Assembly (NCBI RefSeq): GCF_019132875.1
Contig: NZ_JAHSPF010000003.1
Span: forward strand, 248,001-312,000
Reading direction: 5' to 3'
DNA length: 64,000 bases
From: Erwinia phyllosphaerae
GTDB lineage: Bacteria > Pseudomonadota > Gammaproteobacteria > Enterobacterales > Enterobacteriaceae
Under the pieces are notes generated by a model. That model ran no database searches and was not told where the DNA came from. It worked only from the letters and a program-made list of their open reading frames with translations. The translations under genes were made by a program, and so were the position numbers. Positions 1 to 8,993 of the stretch are shown one piece after another (positions within the stretch are counted from its first letter, which is position 1; each line of letters begins with the position of its first letter).

Positions 1-1629
1 GCGGGTGGCACCAAAAACGCTGGGCGTACCCTGACAAAGCAGCAGCAGTTTAGTGGTCAGATTAAGCTGTGCCGGACGATGAGTAACCAGCACCACCGTT
101 TTATTAAGCGCCTTGAGCCGCCGAAGGGTTTGACTGAGTTCCTGCTCGCCTGCGTTATCAAGGCTGGCGTCAGGTTCGTCCAGGACAATTAGCGTGGGGT
201 CACCATATAGCGCGCGAGCCAGCGCGATACGCTGCATTTGTCCTCCGGATAAACCTGTTCCGCTATGGCCCACAGGGGTTTCGTAGCCTTGCGGCAGCGA
301 CAGGATCAGTTCATGCACGCCAGCCAGACGGGCAGCGGCAATAACCTGTGCAGCATCGGGCTGGTTAAAGCGGGCAATATTTTCCGCAACGGTGCCGGAA
401 AAAAGCGCAATATTTTGCGGCAGATAACCGATATGCGGCCCCAGATTTTCAGGGCTCCATTGCGATATATCTGCATTATCTAATTGCAGCCTGCCTGCGG
501 AAAGCGGCACGATGCCGACTATCATGCGGGCAAGCGTGGATTTACCCGAAGCGCCCGGGCCAACTACGCCTAACACATCTCCTGGTTTTAAAGCGAAGCT
601 GACGGAGGGTAACAGTCCCCCAGAGGCAATCCTGTCGGCGCTGATAAAGCCTTTGGGCACCGGCAAAGTAAAAGTTTTAGCCGGCGGCGGCACGGCTTTC
701 AGCAACGCGTTTAAACGTTGCCAGGCAAGACGGGCGTTACCCCAGCTTTTCCAGGCGTTAATAATTTGGTCGACGGGAGCCAGCGTACGGCCCATCAGTA
801 TCGACCCCGCTATCATCATGCCTGGCGTTATCTGGCCAGCCAGCGCCAGCCACGCGCCCAAACCTAATACCAGCGACTGGAGCAGCAAACGCAGATTTTT
901 ACTCAGCGTCGAAAGGATTGCCGCGCGCTGGCTGGCCACGGACTGCTGATACAGAAAGCGGTGATGAAGAGCGAGCCAGCGCTGATGCAGAGCAGGCAAC
1001 ATCCCCATCGCCCTGATGACCTCAGCGTGAGACAGATCTCTGTTAAGCTGGCTATTGGCCGAACCCGCCAGCTTGCCCGCGCTGGCCAGAGGCGTACGGG
1101 TTACGGCTTCATGGATGACCGCCAGCGCAATCAACAGCAGAGCGCCCAGCAACGCCAGCAGGCCAAGCCAGCTGTTAAAAAGAAAGATCAGCAGCAAATA
1201 GACGGGAAACCAGGGAAGATCAAAAAAGGCAAACAGCGCATTGCCGGTTAAAAACTGACGTAGCGTGGTCAAATCGTGCAGCCTCTGGCCCGCATCGGCT
1301 GTCCCCGCCTGAAGATTCGCCTGAGCCGCAGCCATATAAACCCGGTGGTTCAACCTGAGGTCGAAGCGGTTACCAAGACAAATCAACGTCATGTTGCGAG
1401 CATACTCCAACAGGCCCATTACCACGCAAATGCCCGGCATAATTAGCGTTAACATGAGCAGGGTCATCTCATTTCCGGAAGGCAAAACCCGATCGTAGAC
1501 CTGTAACATATAAATTGAAGGAGCCAGCATCATTAAATTTATCAGGGCGCTAAAAAAAGCCAGCGACCAGAATATGCTGCCGTGTTCGCGAATAATCCGC
1601 ATAATTTCATTTTCTTGTAATGTTGCCAT
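1..1629 (-). CDS. Type I secretion system permease/ATPase (PrtD/LipB/HasD-like), 3' end beyond window
   Basis: Inner-membrane ABC exporter that, by family knowledge, energises one-step secretion of C-terminal-signal RTX proteins together with a membrane fusion protein and an outer-membrane TolC-like channel. The visible 543 residues read without a stop from an ATG at 1629. The N-terminal half is a multi-helix ABC transmembrane domain. The nucleotide-binding domain shows Walker A GPGASGKST near residue 357, signature LSGGQ at about 460 and Walker B LIVLDEPDA shortly after. Family members are usually about 570-590 residues, so roughly 30-50 residues are missing off the left edge. It lies 91 bp downstream of the lipase on the same strand, so the lipase is its obvious substrate. 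The fusion-protein and channel genes would be expected to the left. Confidence 0.93.
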   Translation of the reverse strand, partial: MATLQENEIMRIIREHGSIFWSLAFFSALINLMMLAPSIYMLQVYDRVLPSGNEMTLLMLTLIMPGICVVMGLLEYARNMTLICLGNRFDLRLNHRVYMAAAQANLQAGTADAGQRLHDLTTLRQFLTGNALFAFFDLPWFPVYLLLIFLFNSWLGLLALLGALLLIALAVIHEAVTRTPLASAGKLAGSANSQLNRDLSHAEVIRAMGMLPALHQRWLALHHRFLYQQSVASQRAAILSTLSKNLRLLLQSLVLGLGAWLALAGQITPGMMIAGSILMGRTLAPVDQIINAWKSWGNARLAWQRLNALLKAVPPPAKTFTLPVPKGFISADRIASGGLLPSVSFALKPGDVLGVVGPGASGKSTLARMIVGIVPLSAGRLQLDNADISQWSPENLGPHIGYLPQNIALFSGTVAENIARFNQPDAAQVIAAARLAGVHELILSLPQGYETPVGHSGTGLSGGQMQRIALARALYGDPTLIVLDEPDASLDNAGEQELSQTLRRLKALNKTVVLVTHRPAQLNLTTKLLLLCQGTPSVFGATR

Positions 1630-1655
1630 AGGGCTGAGGCTGCCTTATTACAGTC

Positions 1656-1683
1656 AAAAATCAGACCCGAAAAATCGGGCCTG
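1656..1683 (-). terminator. Intrinsic terminator or attenuator between lipase and ABC transporter genes
   Basis: On the minus strand an 8-bp stem (CAGGCCCG / CGGGTCTG, one G-T pair) with an ATTTTT loop is followed by ATTTTTGA. It lies just after the lipase stop and before the exporter start. This would let the secreted enzyme be transcribed in excess over its exporter. Confidence 0.6.
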
Positions 1684-1720
1684 AAAATAAAGCTTAATGA
1701 AGCGGGAAAAGAGGTGTTAT

Positions 1721-3556
1721 TCAGGCAACAATAATATGCCCGTCTGCAAAAATATTTTGGTTTATCCCAACCAGGGTAACGCTGTTTTCGCCAAAGCTGA
1801 AGATGGCGTTTCCCTCATCAAACGTCAGGCTATTTTCCTCTGTTGCGCCAGCTACCCCCATAAATATCAGCTTGTCGCTGGCGTTATAGCCATACAGCAC
1901 GTCGTTACCAAAGTTGCCGGTGAACAGAAAACTGTTATCGCTGCCCTGGCTGTGGAGCGTATCATCGCCTTCACCGCCGACAAAAGTTGTTCCTCCTGTG
2001 GCCGCGCCGGTCAAAACATCATCACCTTGCAGGCCGAACAGCCAGCTGCCTGCTTTATGCGCGGTCAGGTTGTTAGCGTCGGCATCGCCGGTAGTTGAAT
2101 CGGCATATAAGGTCAGGAGGTTGCCAGAGCGCAATCCTTCACTTGTTACCTGATGATCTTTATTTTGACTCCACAGCCACATAAAAGACTCTCTGGAGCG
2201 CAGGGTGTGAATATCCTGTGCCAGCGTCAATCCGCCATCCGCCTCGCGTAGATAAAGCGTGGAGCCGTCCCATGCGACCTCGCTGTCACTTAACGCATGC
2301 CGTAAATCAAGCTTATTATCGCCTTCGCCGCCAAGAATAATGTTATAGCCGCCTGCATCACGGAAGGTATCGTTACCCGCTCCCCCTTCCAGGTAGTCAT
2401 TACCTTCTCCGCCAGCGAGTAAATCATTGCCTTCGCTCCCTAATATAAAGGTAGGTCCGCTGTGCGGCAGGGCGGATTTATTCAGATCGGTTACCCAGGT
2501 ATTTTCTCGGAAGGCATCTGAAAGATTAGCGGTAATGACCGTAGAGTCTCTCTCCATCAGCGCATAAAATTCTGAATTGATGATACGGGACAGGCTTGTT
2601 TCGTAGAAAAAAGGCATATGCGATAGCCAGCTCGCCGGGTTTAAAATGGACAGGGGTGTTAATCCCCAAAGCGTAGAGGCATAGAAATCATTGAAGTTGA
2701 CGATATTGTCGGTGCTGCTGTCATGTGGCGTATCATGCACCCCGAGCGTTTCCCATGTGAAATCTGTGCCGTTAAGCACGCGGAATACCGGATCGTTTTC
2801 AAAGCCAATGTTCAGGACCTTCCCATTTTCGGTTTGAGTCGGAGAGGCAAGGGCAATACAGGCTGCATCAGCATAAAATCCATTCCAGCAGCTTTCGCTC
2901 AGCGCAGAGACGCTGTTAACCAACAGGCCGCCCAAACTGTGGCCCGTCACCACCACGTCATTGCCGCTTAAGCCATTTTTTTGCGCGTAGTCGGCCACCT
3001 TTTCTAACAGGTTCCCAAAGGCGTGATACGTAAAGTTGTTACTATAGTCGGCGGGGAAGAGTGCGGCTTTGATATCGTTAACGACGTCGCCGACCGTATC
3101 CAGTATGGATTCGCCACGTGGCGCGCCGGTACCGCGGAAAGCGATACCTATTTGTATCAGGTTGCCGCTGTCGTCATATTTCCCCATGATTTCAGCCTGG
3201 TTGGTGCTGTAACCCGCTTTTTCACCATAAAAGGTGCCATGGGCATTGGTTTTCCCCTGGTAGCCCAGCTCTTCGGCGCTGAGAATCGACCATCCTGCCT
3301 GCCTGGTTTTTTCCTGGGCTGCTGCCTCAGAATCTGGATTCCAGGGAATGCCTGAAATAATACCCTGAGAAGCAGTATTACCAAAAAGCGCTTTGATTAA
3401 CGTTAGCGGGAGGCCTGCGCCAAAACCATATTGCTGGTATCCGCAGGAAAAACCATCACTGAAATTATGATAACTATAGGTACTAAGAGCATAAGCATCA
3501 GCTATTAGTGCTGTAGATTTTTCCTCACCATAACCAGTAAGGCTAAATAGAGCCAT
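1721..3556 (-). CDS. Secreted family I.3 triacylglycerol lipase with RTX repeats
   Basis: Extracellular lipase of 611 residues. The residues GHSLGG (Ser207), Asp255 and His313 fall at the same positions as the catalytic triad I recall for the Pseudomonas MIS38 lipase of this family. The N-terminal half closely resembles Serratia marcescens LipA. Calcium-binding nonapeptides of the GGxGxDxxx type occur in two clusters (about residues 374-400 and 540-580), separated by an unrepeated stretch. The C terminus ends in a hydrophobic, cysteine-free tail typical of type I secretion signals, and there is no N-terminal signal peptide. The start chosen is the ATG at 3556, which has AAGGAT about 8 bp upstream. 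The open frame extends to 3649, but the extra 31 residues have no counterpart in homologues. The dedicated ABC exporter follows. Confidence 0.93.
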   Translation of the reverse strand: MALFSLTGYGEEKSTALIADAYALSTYSYHNFSDGFSCGYQQYGFGAGLPLTLIKALFGNTASQGIISGIPWNPDSEAAAQEKTRQAGWSILSAEELGYQGKTNAHGTFYGEKAGYSTNQAEIMGKYDDSGNLIQIGIAFRGTGAPRGESILDTVGDVVNDIKAALFPADYSNNFTYHAFGNLLEKVADYAQKNGLSGNDVVVTGHSLGGLLVNSVSALSESCWNGFYADAACIALASPTQTENGKVLNIGFENDPVFRVLNGTDFTWETLGVHDTPHDSSTDNIVNFNDFYASTLWGLTPLSILNPASWLSHMPFFYETSLSRIINSEFYALMERDSTVITANLSDAFRENTWVTDLNKSALPHSGPTFILGSEGNDLLAGGEGNDYLEGGAGNDTFRDAGGYNIILGGEGDNKLDLRHALSDSEVAWDGSTLYLREADGGLTLAQDIHTLRSRESFMWLWSQNKDHQVTSEGLRSGNLLTLYADSTTGDADANNLTAHKAGSWLFGLQGDDVLTGAATGGTTFVGGEGDDTLHSQGSDNSFLFTGNFGNDVLYGYNASDKLIFMGVAGATEENSLTFDEGNAIFSFGENSVTLVGINQNIFADGHIIVA

Positions 3557-4318
3557 ATTATAATCCTTTATTTTATCAGGGCCGCGTAATAGTAAAATCT
3601 CTTTATTGTTAGTCAATAGTTTTAACTGACTTTGTTTGGTGACCTCCACTCAATTGCCGCTACTAATTTCTGGTAAATAGCCGTTCATAGCTAACAAAGA
3701 TTTCTAATGCCCACGGCAAATGAAAAGCATATTACTCAGCTAATGGCGGGAGTTAATAAAGTCACGGCATTAACTATCTATAACTTTTTATTATGCTTTT
3801 CCATTATTATTCTATGGTAATTAAATGTAATACTGTTTATGCGTTCTAAACTTTATCTTTATAATAGTTTGATTTTTTTCAATTAAAAAACAAAGATTTG
3901 AGCCGATCTTCTCGGGGAGGGTTAGTCAGGTTTTCGGCATTTAAGAAAAACCTCATGGTAATCATTTGCCTTAAGAGGAATAATCGGACTGTTCCTTTAA
4001 GTTGCGAAATGGCCGGCTGTCATAAGATCTTGATGATAATGTAAACTTTACCTGCTTTAAAATAGTGGCGTTGTTAATGAATATTATTCATTTCGCTCTT
4101 TTATCACAACAAAGCGTTATACAGTAGAAAAAGAGCAATAGCGCTGGCAAACCTAAAGCAAACTGTTAACAGCCCCCAGTCGCTGATTTTAGTGCCTGTG
4201 TTTGAAGATGGTTTTACCGTTTTCTGATAATAATTACCCTGCGCCAGATAATAGCATCTGAAATCACACGCATTGCGACCTCATGCTGTCCAGATAAATT
4301 ACCGTCGGAGTGATCCTG
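3557..4318. other. AT-rich divergent intergenic region
   Basis: About 760 bp between the lipase start (minus) and the acyltransferase start (plus). It is clearly more AT-rich than its surroundings and holds no convincing reading frame. It presumably carries the lipase promoter near 3650-3850 and the acyltransferase promoter near 4200-4300. No operator could be named. Confidence 0.5.
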
Positions 4319-5401
4319 ATGAATAGTACGCATAAGCCGGATATCGCCTGGATAAATAGTCTGAAAGGCATCTGCATATTACTTGTTGTTTTATATCATA
4401 TTATACTGCCAGGCTATGCTGAGATGACCGGGCATCTGATCGCCGGCTGGCTACCCGCCAAATTGTGGCTGGCTTTTAATCAGTACCTTTCTCCGCTACG
4501 CATGCCTGCTTTTTTCTTTGTCTCAGGTTTACTGGCAACGAATGGCATTATAAACCGTTCATGGAAGCAGGTTTTTACCAGTCGCGTAGTTAATCTTTTC
4601 TATCTCTATTTCCTGTGGGGCATTATTCAGTGGCTGATGATCCGCGGTGTCTCCAGCGAAATTATGGGAGAACAGCTTTCTAAGAATACCAATGCTGCCT
4701 GGGCGGATACGCCGCTGGAGTCCGTAAAGCTCATGCTGCTGGCGATGAGTTCAAGCTGGTATTTATATGCGCTTGGTCTGTTTTTCATTTTTGCCAAACT
4801 GTTGCGCGAACAGAAATTCGCCATGATGACGATTGCAGTAGGGTTAAATTACGCTGCCGTAATGAAACTCTTTCCCGGCTGGGGTCCACAAAGCGTCGCC
4901 CAGTATTTGGTTTTCTTTCTGCTGGGCACCTTCTATAGCAGCCTTGTATTGCGCTGGAGCGAATGGCATCGTGACAATTTGGTGCCCTGGGCCGCGCTGG
5001 CGGTACTTTCGCTGATCCACGCGACGCTGGGTATAGCGCATAGTCTGTTTCTGTGCGTTATGGCCATTTTACTCTCTGTCGCGGCCTGTCGAACGCTGAA
5101 CCGCTATTTCTCATTATGCTGGCTAAACTGGCTGGGCAGAAATACGCTACAAATCTACGTGCTGCACCGCATTTTTATCGAATTTTTTGGGATGTCGTCG
5201 ATTCTGTTTGCCGAACATCATCATTTGTTTGCCAGCAAAGCATTTTCGATGCTGTGGGCGGTGGGATACCCGGTAGCAATGATGGCGTTGTGCGCAGGCT
5301 GTTCGGTAGGGGGCTGGTCGCTACTCAATCGGGGTATCGGTAAGAACCTGTTTATCTTCCCGAGCCTGCTGCGCAGAAGCTTAACGGTCGAGCGGGGATA
5401 A
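4319..5401 (+). CDS. Acyltransferase family 3 membrane protein (YcfT/OafA-like)
   Basis: Polytopic inner-membrane protein of 360 residues. It starts with the family-3 pattern WINSLKGICILLVVLYH, whose histidine ends the first helix, followed by RMPAFFFVSG and about ten hydrophobic segments. A late N-T-x-x-I-Y-x-x-H-R motif is also typical. Its layout resembles E. coli YcfT. Such proteins transfer acyl groups to sugars or glycans across the membrane; the substrate cannot be told from sequence. ATG 4319 is preferred because GGAG lies about 8 bp upstream; a GTG at 4310 in the same frame is too close to that site. It stands alone, convergent with the SDR gene through a shared terminator. Confidence 0.85.
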   Translation: MNSTHKPDIAWINSLKGICILLVVLYHIILPGYAEMTGHLIAGWLPAKLWLAFNQYLSPLRMPAFFFVSGLLATNGIINRSWKQVFTSRVVNLFYLYFLWGIIQWLMIRGVSSEIMGEQLSKNTNAAWADTPLESVKLMLLAMSSSWYLYALGLFFIFAKLLREQKFAMMTIAVGLNYAAVMKLFPGWGPQSVAQYLVFFLLGTFYSSLVLRWSEWHRDNLVPWAALAVLSLIHATLGIAHSLFLCVMAILLSVAACRTLNRYFSLCWLNWLGRNTLQIYVLHRIFIEFFGMSSILFAEHHHLFASKAFSMLWAVGYPVAMMALCAGCSVGGWSLLNRGIGKNLFIFPSLLRRSLTVERG

Positions 5402-5491
5402 ACTAAGCGACCTGGGTTAGCATGATGCTAAAACGCTGGAATAAGGCCGGACAAGCGCTTCTGTTTGTCGATGCGTGGCCTGTCTGAAAAA

Positions 5492-5518
5492 AAGAGGCGG
5501 CAAAGTATGCCGCCTCTT
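5492..5518. terminator. Bidirectional intrinsic terminator
   Basis: Perfect 11-bp stem AAGAGGCGGCA / TGCCGCCTCTT with a 5-nt loop and T-runs on both strands. It lies between the convergent acyltransferase and SDR genes and abuts the SDR stop codon. Confidence 0.9.
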
Positions 5519-5520
5519 TT

Positions 5521-6285
5521 TTACGCCTGTTTTGGCTGGCCGTTGGAAGCGGTAATCCCACCATCAACGGGCAGGTTGACGCCGGTAATGTATTTAGCGT
5601 CTTCGCTGGCAAGAAAGGCGATGGCGCTGGCAATATCATCCGGCTCACCCGCACGGGCCAGTGGAATGCGCTCATAAAACTTGTTCAGCAGCTGCTGATT
5701 GTCTTTCATCTCTTCCGTCAGATCGGTAAACGTAAAGCCGGGACAGATGGCATTGACGCGCACGCCATCTTCGCCATAATCCATCGCCAGCGAGCGGGTA
5801 AAGTTAGTGACTGCCCCTTTGGCCGCGTTATAAACGCTCATGCCCCAGTCGCCGCCCAGGCCTGAAACGGAAGAGATATTCACCACGTTGCCTTTGCTTT
5901 TGAGCAGCGCGGGCATAAAGTAATGTACGCAATAAAAAACGCCATCCAGATCGACCTTCATCAGTTTTTTCCAGTCGTCCAGGCCAATTTCATGAATGCG
6001 GCCCTGCACAATCTGGCCAGCATTGTTGACCAGCACATCGACGCGACCATATTTGTCCGTCACGGTTTGCGCCAGTTTTTCTACCTGTTCCGCCTCACCG
6101 ACATCGCAAGGCGCAACCAGATGCTCACCCTGGGTCAGTTTTGCCAGCGTTTTATCCAGCTTCTCTTTGGTGCGGCCGACCAGCACTACCGATGCGCCTT
6201 CACGGGCAAAACGCTCGGCCGCTGCCTGACCAATTCCGGAGCCTGCTCCGGTTACCACGACAACTTTTTGCTGAAAACGGGCCAT
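5521..6285 (-). CDS. Classical short-chain dehydrogenase/reductase
   Basis: A 254-residue NAD(P)-dependent oxidoreductase of the classical SDR family. The cofactor motif TGAGSGIG is at residues 12-19, NNAG at about 88-91, and the catalytic Ser and Tyr-x-x-x-Lys (ISSVSG then YNAAK) follow at the usual spacing. The PG motif after the active site (ICPGFTFTD) is present. The substrate is not predictable; it resembles the FabG/glucose dehydrogenase-like group. AGGAGA lies six bases before the ATG. It is a single gene ending in the shared terminator at 5492-5518. Confidence 0.88.
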   Translation of the reverse strand: MARFQQKVVVVTGAGSGIGQAAAERFAREGASVVLVGRTKEKLDKTLAKLTQGEHLVAPCDVGEAEQVEKLAQTVTDKYGRVDVLVNNAGQIVQGRIHEIGLDDWKKLMKVDLDGVFYCVHYFMPALLKSKGNVVNISSVSGLGGDWGMSVYNAAKGAVTNFTRSLAMDYGEDGVRVNAICPGFTFTDLTEEMKDNQQLLNKFYERIPLARAGEPDDIASAIAFLASEDAKYITGVNLPVDGGITASNGQPKQA

Positions 6286-6397
6286 CTCAATCTCCTGGTT
6301 AAATAAATAAACACGCTGTTAAACCTGGCAGGCCTGAGGTGAAACGCAAGCCGCATTGCGGTTATGAGTGTTTATTTGCTTGATCGTTAAACGATTT

Positions 6398-6889
6398 TTA
6401 ATCAGGGCGCCGGTAAGCGTTTTCTTGAGTTAAATCAGCCTGCATATCCATGCAGCGTAGATCGCCCGCCAGCGCCGAATGAAAGAGGGTTTCTCTTAGC
6501 AGCTTAAAGCCGTGGCGCTGATAAAAGGAGACGGCGTTAGGCGTAGCGGCCAGCGTTAATGAAGCAATACCTCTGGAACGCGCTTCGGTTTTGATCGCCT
6601 CGAGGATTTGCGTGGCATAGCCGTTACCCATAAATGCCGGGAGCGTAAAAATGGCCTCGACGCTTTGCTGCTTGATGTCCAGAAAGCCGGTGGCGACAGG
6701 AAAGCCGGGCGTATCTATTACGAAAAAGGGATTCTGGCTGATGGCCCGCAGATAGCCAGAAGGCATACAGTCCGGCGTCCAGGCAATAACGGCTTTTTCG
6801 CCATAGGCTTCTTTACAGCCGTAGCGCACGGCCTGATTACGGATTTGCCATAGTGCTTCTGCTTCTTCCAGCCGTGCCAGTCTTACCAT
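6398..6889 (-). CDS. GNAT family N-acetyltransferase
   Basis: A 163-residue cytoplasmic acetyltransferase. The acetyl-CoA site appears as LPAFMGNGYATQIL (a variant of the Q/R-x-x-G-x-G/A loop), followed by LTLAATPNAVSFYQRHGF, the usual beta-5/alpha-4 pattern ending in FYxxxGF. Its acceptor is unknown. GGAG sits just before the ATG and overlaps the stop codon of the small membrane gene upstream (6900-7043), so the two are probably translationally coupled in one transcript. Confidence 0.83.
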   Translation of the reverse strand: MVRLARLEEAEALWQIRNQAVRYGCKEAYGEKAVIAWTPDCMPSGYLRAISQNPFFVIDTPGFPVATGFLDIKQQSVEAIFTLPAFMGNGYATQILEAIKTEARSRGIASLTLAATPNAVSFYQRHGFKLLRETLFHSALAGDLRCMDMQADLTQENAYRRPD

Positions 6890-6899
6890 TTTCTCTCCT

Positions 6900-7043
6900 T
6901 CAGTACAGGCGATGACGCATCATAAAGAGCGCAAATTCATACAGCATGTCTTCAAGCTTGATACGCACAGGAAAAGATAAAGCGATAAAAAATACGGCAA
7001 CGATCAGCAAAATCGCACAGCCCGCCAGAATGAAACGCAGCAT
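6900..7043 (-). CDS. Small single-pass membrane protein, 47 residues
   Basis: I do not recognise this protein. It has one strongly hydrophobic helix near residues 3-24 (FILAGCAILLIVAVFFIALS), then a short charged segment and an amphipathic tail rich in Met, Phe and His/Arg. GAGGTGA lies just upstream of the ATG, and its TGA overlaps the ribosome-binding site of the GNAT gene. The coupling and codon pattern support it as real. The helix and charge layout suggest a small inner-membrane protein with a cytoplasmic tail. No function can be given. Confidence 0.6.
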   Translation of the reverse strand: MLRFILAGCAILLIVAVFFIALSFPVRIKLEDMLYEFALFMMRHRLY

Positions 7044-7045
7044 TG

Positions 7046-7249
7046 TCACCTCTCAGTGACGCTGGAAAGGATCATCCAGTGCCAGCAGGATAAGTTACAC
7101 AGATAAAGCCATAACGGCATAACGCGTCGCCAGGAAAGCTGTGTTTTAACAGACCCGGACAGTGCCTGTCTCGGCGTACGCGCTATCGCTTTAAAAAGTA
7201 TTGAGTGGAAAACTCTTTCTTTCAACGATTTATTTGCATCAGTTTCCAT
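7046..7249 (-). pseudogene. Possible remnant of a PACE-family efflux gene
   Basis: The open frame starting METDANKSLKERVFHSILF has an N terminus like PACE (AceI-type, bacterial transmembrane pair) transporters, whose first helix normally follows a K-E-R-x-x-H motif. Beyond about residue 25 the frame becomes polar and Arg-rich instead of forming the expected helices, and none of the three frames restores the family pattern. No ribosome-binding site is evident. I read it as a decayed fragment; it could also be chance coding. Confidence 0.3.
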
Positions 7250-7780
7250 AAAAGCGCCAGCGGCAGATATGACCTGCTCTGTCAGAGTTGCCAGGCAGGG
7301 CCGCCAGGGTAACAACCTTTATAACTGGAAACTTTGTCGACCATCATTTCCTGACGTTATTACGTAACGTTTTCAGGTAAACCAGCAAAATAATACTGTG
7401 GAATCATACAGCTCACACCCTGACAGAGTCGCGTAATTTGATAAACTACTGGCCATAGAGGCGGGCAGCAACCGGGCGTATTTCCACCGTCTTTTATGGT
7501 CGACTGCAAAAAGATTTATGGAGGCGGCAGCAGGCGACCCAAGGCAGTAAACAAGAAAAAAAGAGCGCTATCGGCCGACGTTTATCAGACCACATGCTAA
7601 AGCATTATCGCTTTGCTAATCAGCACCAAATAAATTTGCAGAGTGCTCACGCGTACGCAAATCCCGCGCTAAGTTATGTACATCGACTACTCCAGCGATG
7701 ATAAATCGATTTTTATTCCTGGCGCGGGCCAGTTTTTTTCTCGTCCATTTGAGAAGACGCTGAAGCAGAAAGGGGGCTTT
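7250..7780. other. Intergenic region before the holin pair, no gene seen
   Basis: About 530 bp upstream of the holin-like genes. Neither strand offers a reading frame with both a plausible start signal and a protein-like composition. A short purine-rich tract (7555-7565) is the only local feature. It presumably includes the promoter of the holin-like pair. Confidence 0.4.
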
Positions 7781-8161
7781 ATGTTCATTCATGAAATGGT
7801 GGTTAGCATCGGTGCGGTAACTTCAGCCGGAGCGAGTGTGGCGAGTCAGTTAGGGGGCATGAATTACAGCGTGCTGTTTGGCGCTTTCGCAGGATCGGTA
7901 TTTTACGTTGCGGGCGCAGTTGATATCGCTTTACGGGTAAGAGCTGCTTACTTTGTTGTCTCCTGGATTGTTGGCGTATTTGGTTCTGGCGTCGTCGGGG
8001 CAAAACTGGCCAGCGTTCTGGGCTACAGCGACAGGCCACTGGATGGACTGGGGGCCGTATTACTTTCTGCTCTGGCTATTAAAACCTTAACGTTCTTTAA
8101 CCAGCAGGATCCCGTTGCCTGGCTGGCCCGGCTAAAAGGAGGTTTCCATGGTAACAAATGA
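7781..8161 (+). CDS. Phage holin-like membrane protein
   Basis: A 126-residue protein with about three hydrophobic segments (near 5-40, 45-70 and 78-100 after the ATG) separated by short charged turns, as in small phage holins. The start is set by AGGGGG just upstream of ATG 7781. An in-frame ATG at 7676 would add 35 polar residues without counterpart in such proteins. The gene overlaps the next by 14 bp, a compact phage-style arrangement. Holins make lesions in the inner membrane that release endolysin, but no endolysin or spanin gene follows, so this looks like a leftover of a lysis cassette. Confidence 0.65.
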   Translation: MFIHEMVVSIGAVTSAGASVASQLGGMNYSVLFGAFAGSVFYVAGAVDIALRVRAAYFVVSWIVGVFGSGVVGAKLASVLGYSDRPLDGLGAVLLSALAIKTLTFFNQQDPVAWLARLKGGFHGNK

Positions 8162-8441
8162 CCCCATGGTGATTGCTAACGTGGTCACCTGCTCGGCGAT
8201 AGCGTTGCGGCTAATGTTTTTCCGCAAACCCGGCGCACATCATGAGTATTGGGCATCCTGGCTGGCTTACATGCTCGTACTCGCCTATGGCTCTATCCCA
8301 TTCCGCTATTTTTTTGATCATTACGATCATACTAACTGGGCATCGTTGGCGATAAATCTTGTCATTGCCGCCGCAGTATTTCGCTCTAAGGGCAACGTGG
8401 CGATAATCCTTGCCGTGCTGCGCCCCAAAAAAAGTCACTGA
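8148..8441 (+). CDS. Phage holin family protein (3-TM type)
   Basis: A 97-residue membrane protein with three predicted helices (about 10-25, 35-55 and 66-90). It resembles the putative three-TM phage holin family found next to another small membrane protein in lambdoid lysis cassettes. It begins inside the end of the upstream gene with a strong AAAGGAGG ribosome-binding site. Together the two could form a holin/antiholin pair. No phage structural, endolysin or Rz gene is nearby, so any present role is uncertain. Confidence 0.65.
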   Translation: MVTNDPMVIANVVTCSAIALRLMFFRKPGAHHEYWASWLAYMLVLAYGSIPFRYFFDHYDHTNWASLAINLVIAAAVFRSKGNVAIILAVLRPKKSH

Positions 8442-8447
8442 CCCTCT

Positions 8448-8474
8448 GCCAGTCGCGCTCGTATCGCGGCTGGC
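8448..8474 (+). terminator. Strong hairpin after the holin pair
   Basis: A 10-bp stem GCCAGTCGCG / CGCGGCTGGC with one G-T pair lies 7 bp after the second holin-like stop. No run of T follows, so it is only a possible terminator. Confidence 0.35.
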
Positions 8475-8993
8475 ATGCTTGCCCTTATTTAGAATGGCGC
8501 TGGTCGTATAGTGCCTGCTGCAAAATAATCTTCTGACTTAAAGTAAATTATTACGCTTGTGATTATCCTGGCGGTAATTGATCGCGTCATAAATATATTG
8601 AATGCAACTAATATAACCTGTTGAATTAAGATAACTATCGTTAACTTCCCGAATGTTTTATAAGTAAAAAAACGGAAGCAAGCTTTTTGGCGGGCCAAGG
8701 GAAAATTCTGTCGAAACGTTTTGTAATGGGTGATTTTTCTTAATTAAGCAAAAGTGAACGATTTCCTTACACTATTTCCCGCAGGTAGACGATAATCCAC
8801 AAAATGTTCTCTTTTTAGAGCCAGGAAAAATCTGTTTTTGCCGCTGAAAAACCTTATATTGCTGTCTAAAAGAGCGTTTAAAGAAAAAAATGCATAAAAA
8901 AGGCTCATTAATTAAATTTATAAAAAATCAAGGGTTGAGATGCTCAGCCATTGCTCAGTAAAATAGGGCCAAAACTCAAATCAGGAGAATTTC
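8475..8993. other. AT-rich intergenic region
   Basis: About 520 bp, notably AT-rich from 8700 on, with no credible gene. A 69-codon frame on the minus strand lacks a start signal. The 3' part probably holds the promoter of the small gene at 8994. Confidence 0.4.

Noticed and set aside
2723-3355. Plus-strand frames within the lipase gene
   Set aside because: Shadows of the lipase codons; the lipase triad and repeats are on the minus strand.
8489-8698. Minus-strand 69-codon frame in AT-rich DNA
   Set aside because: No start signal and composition expected by chance in AT-rich sequence.
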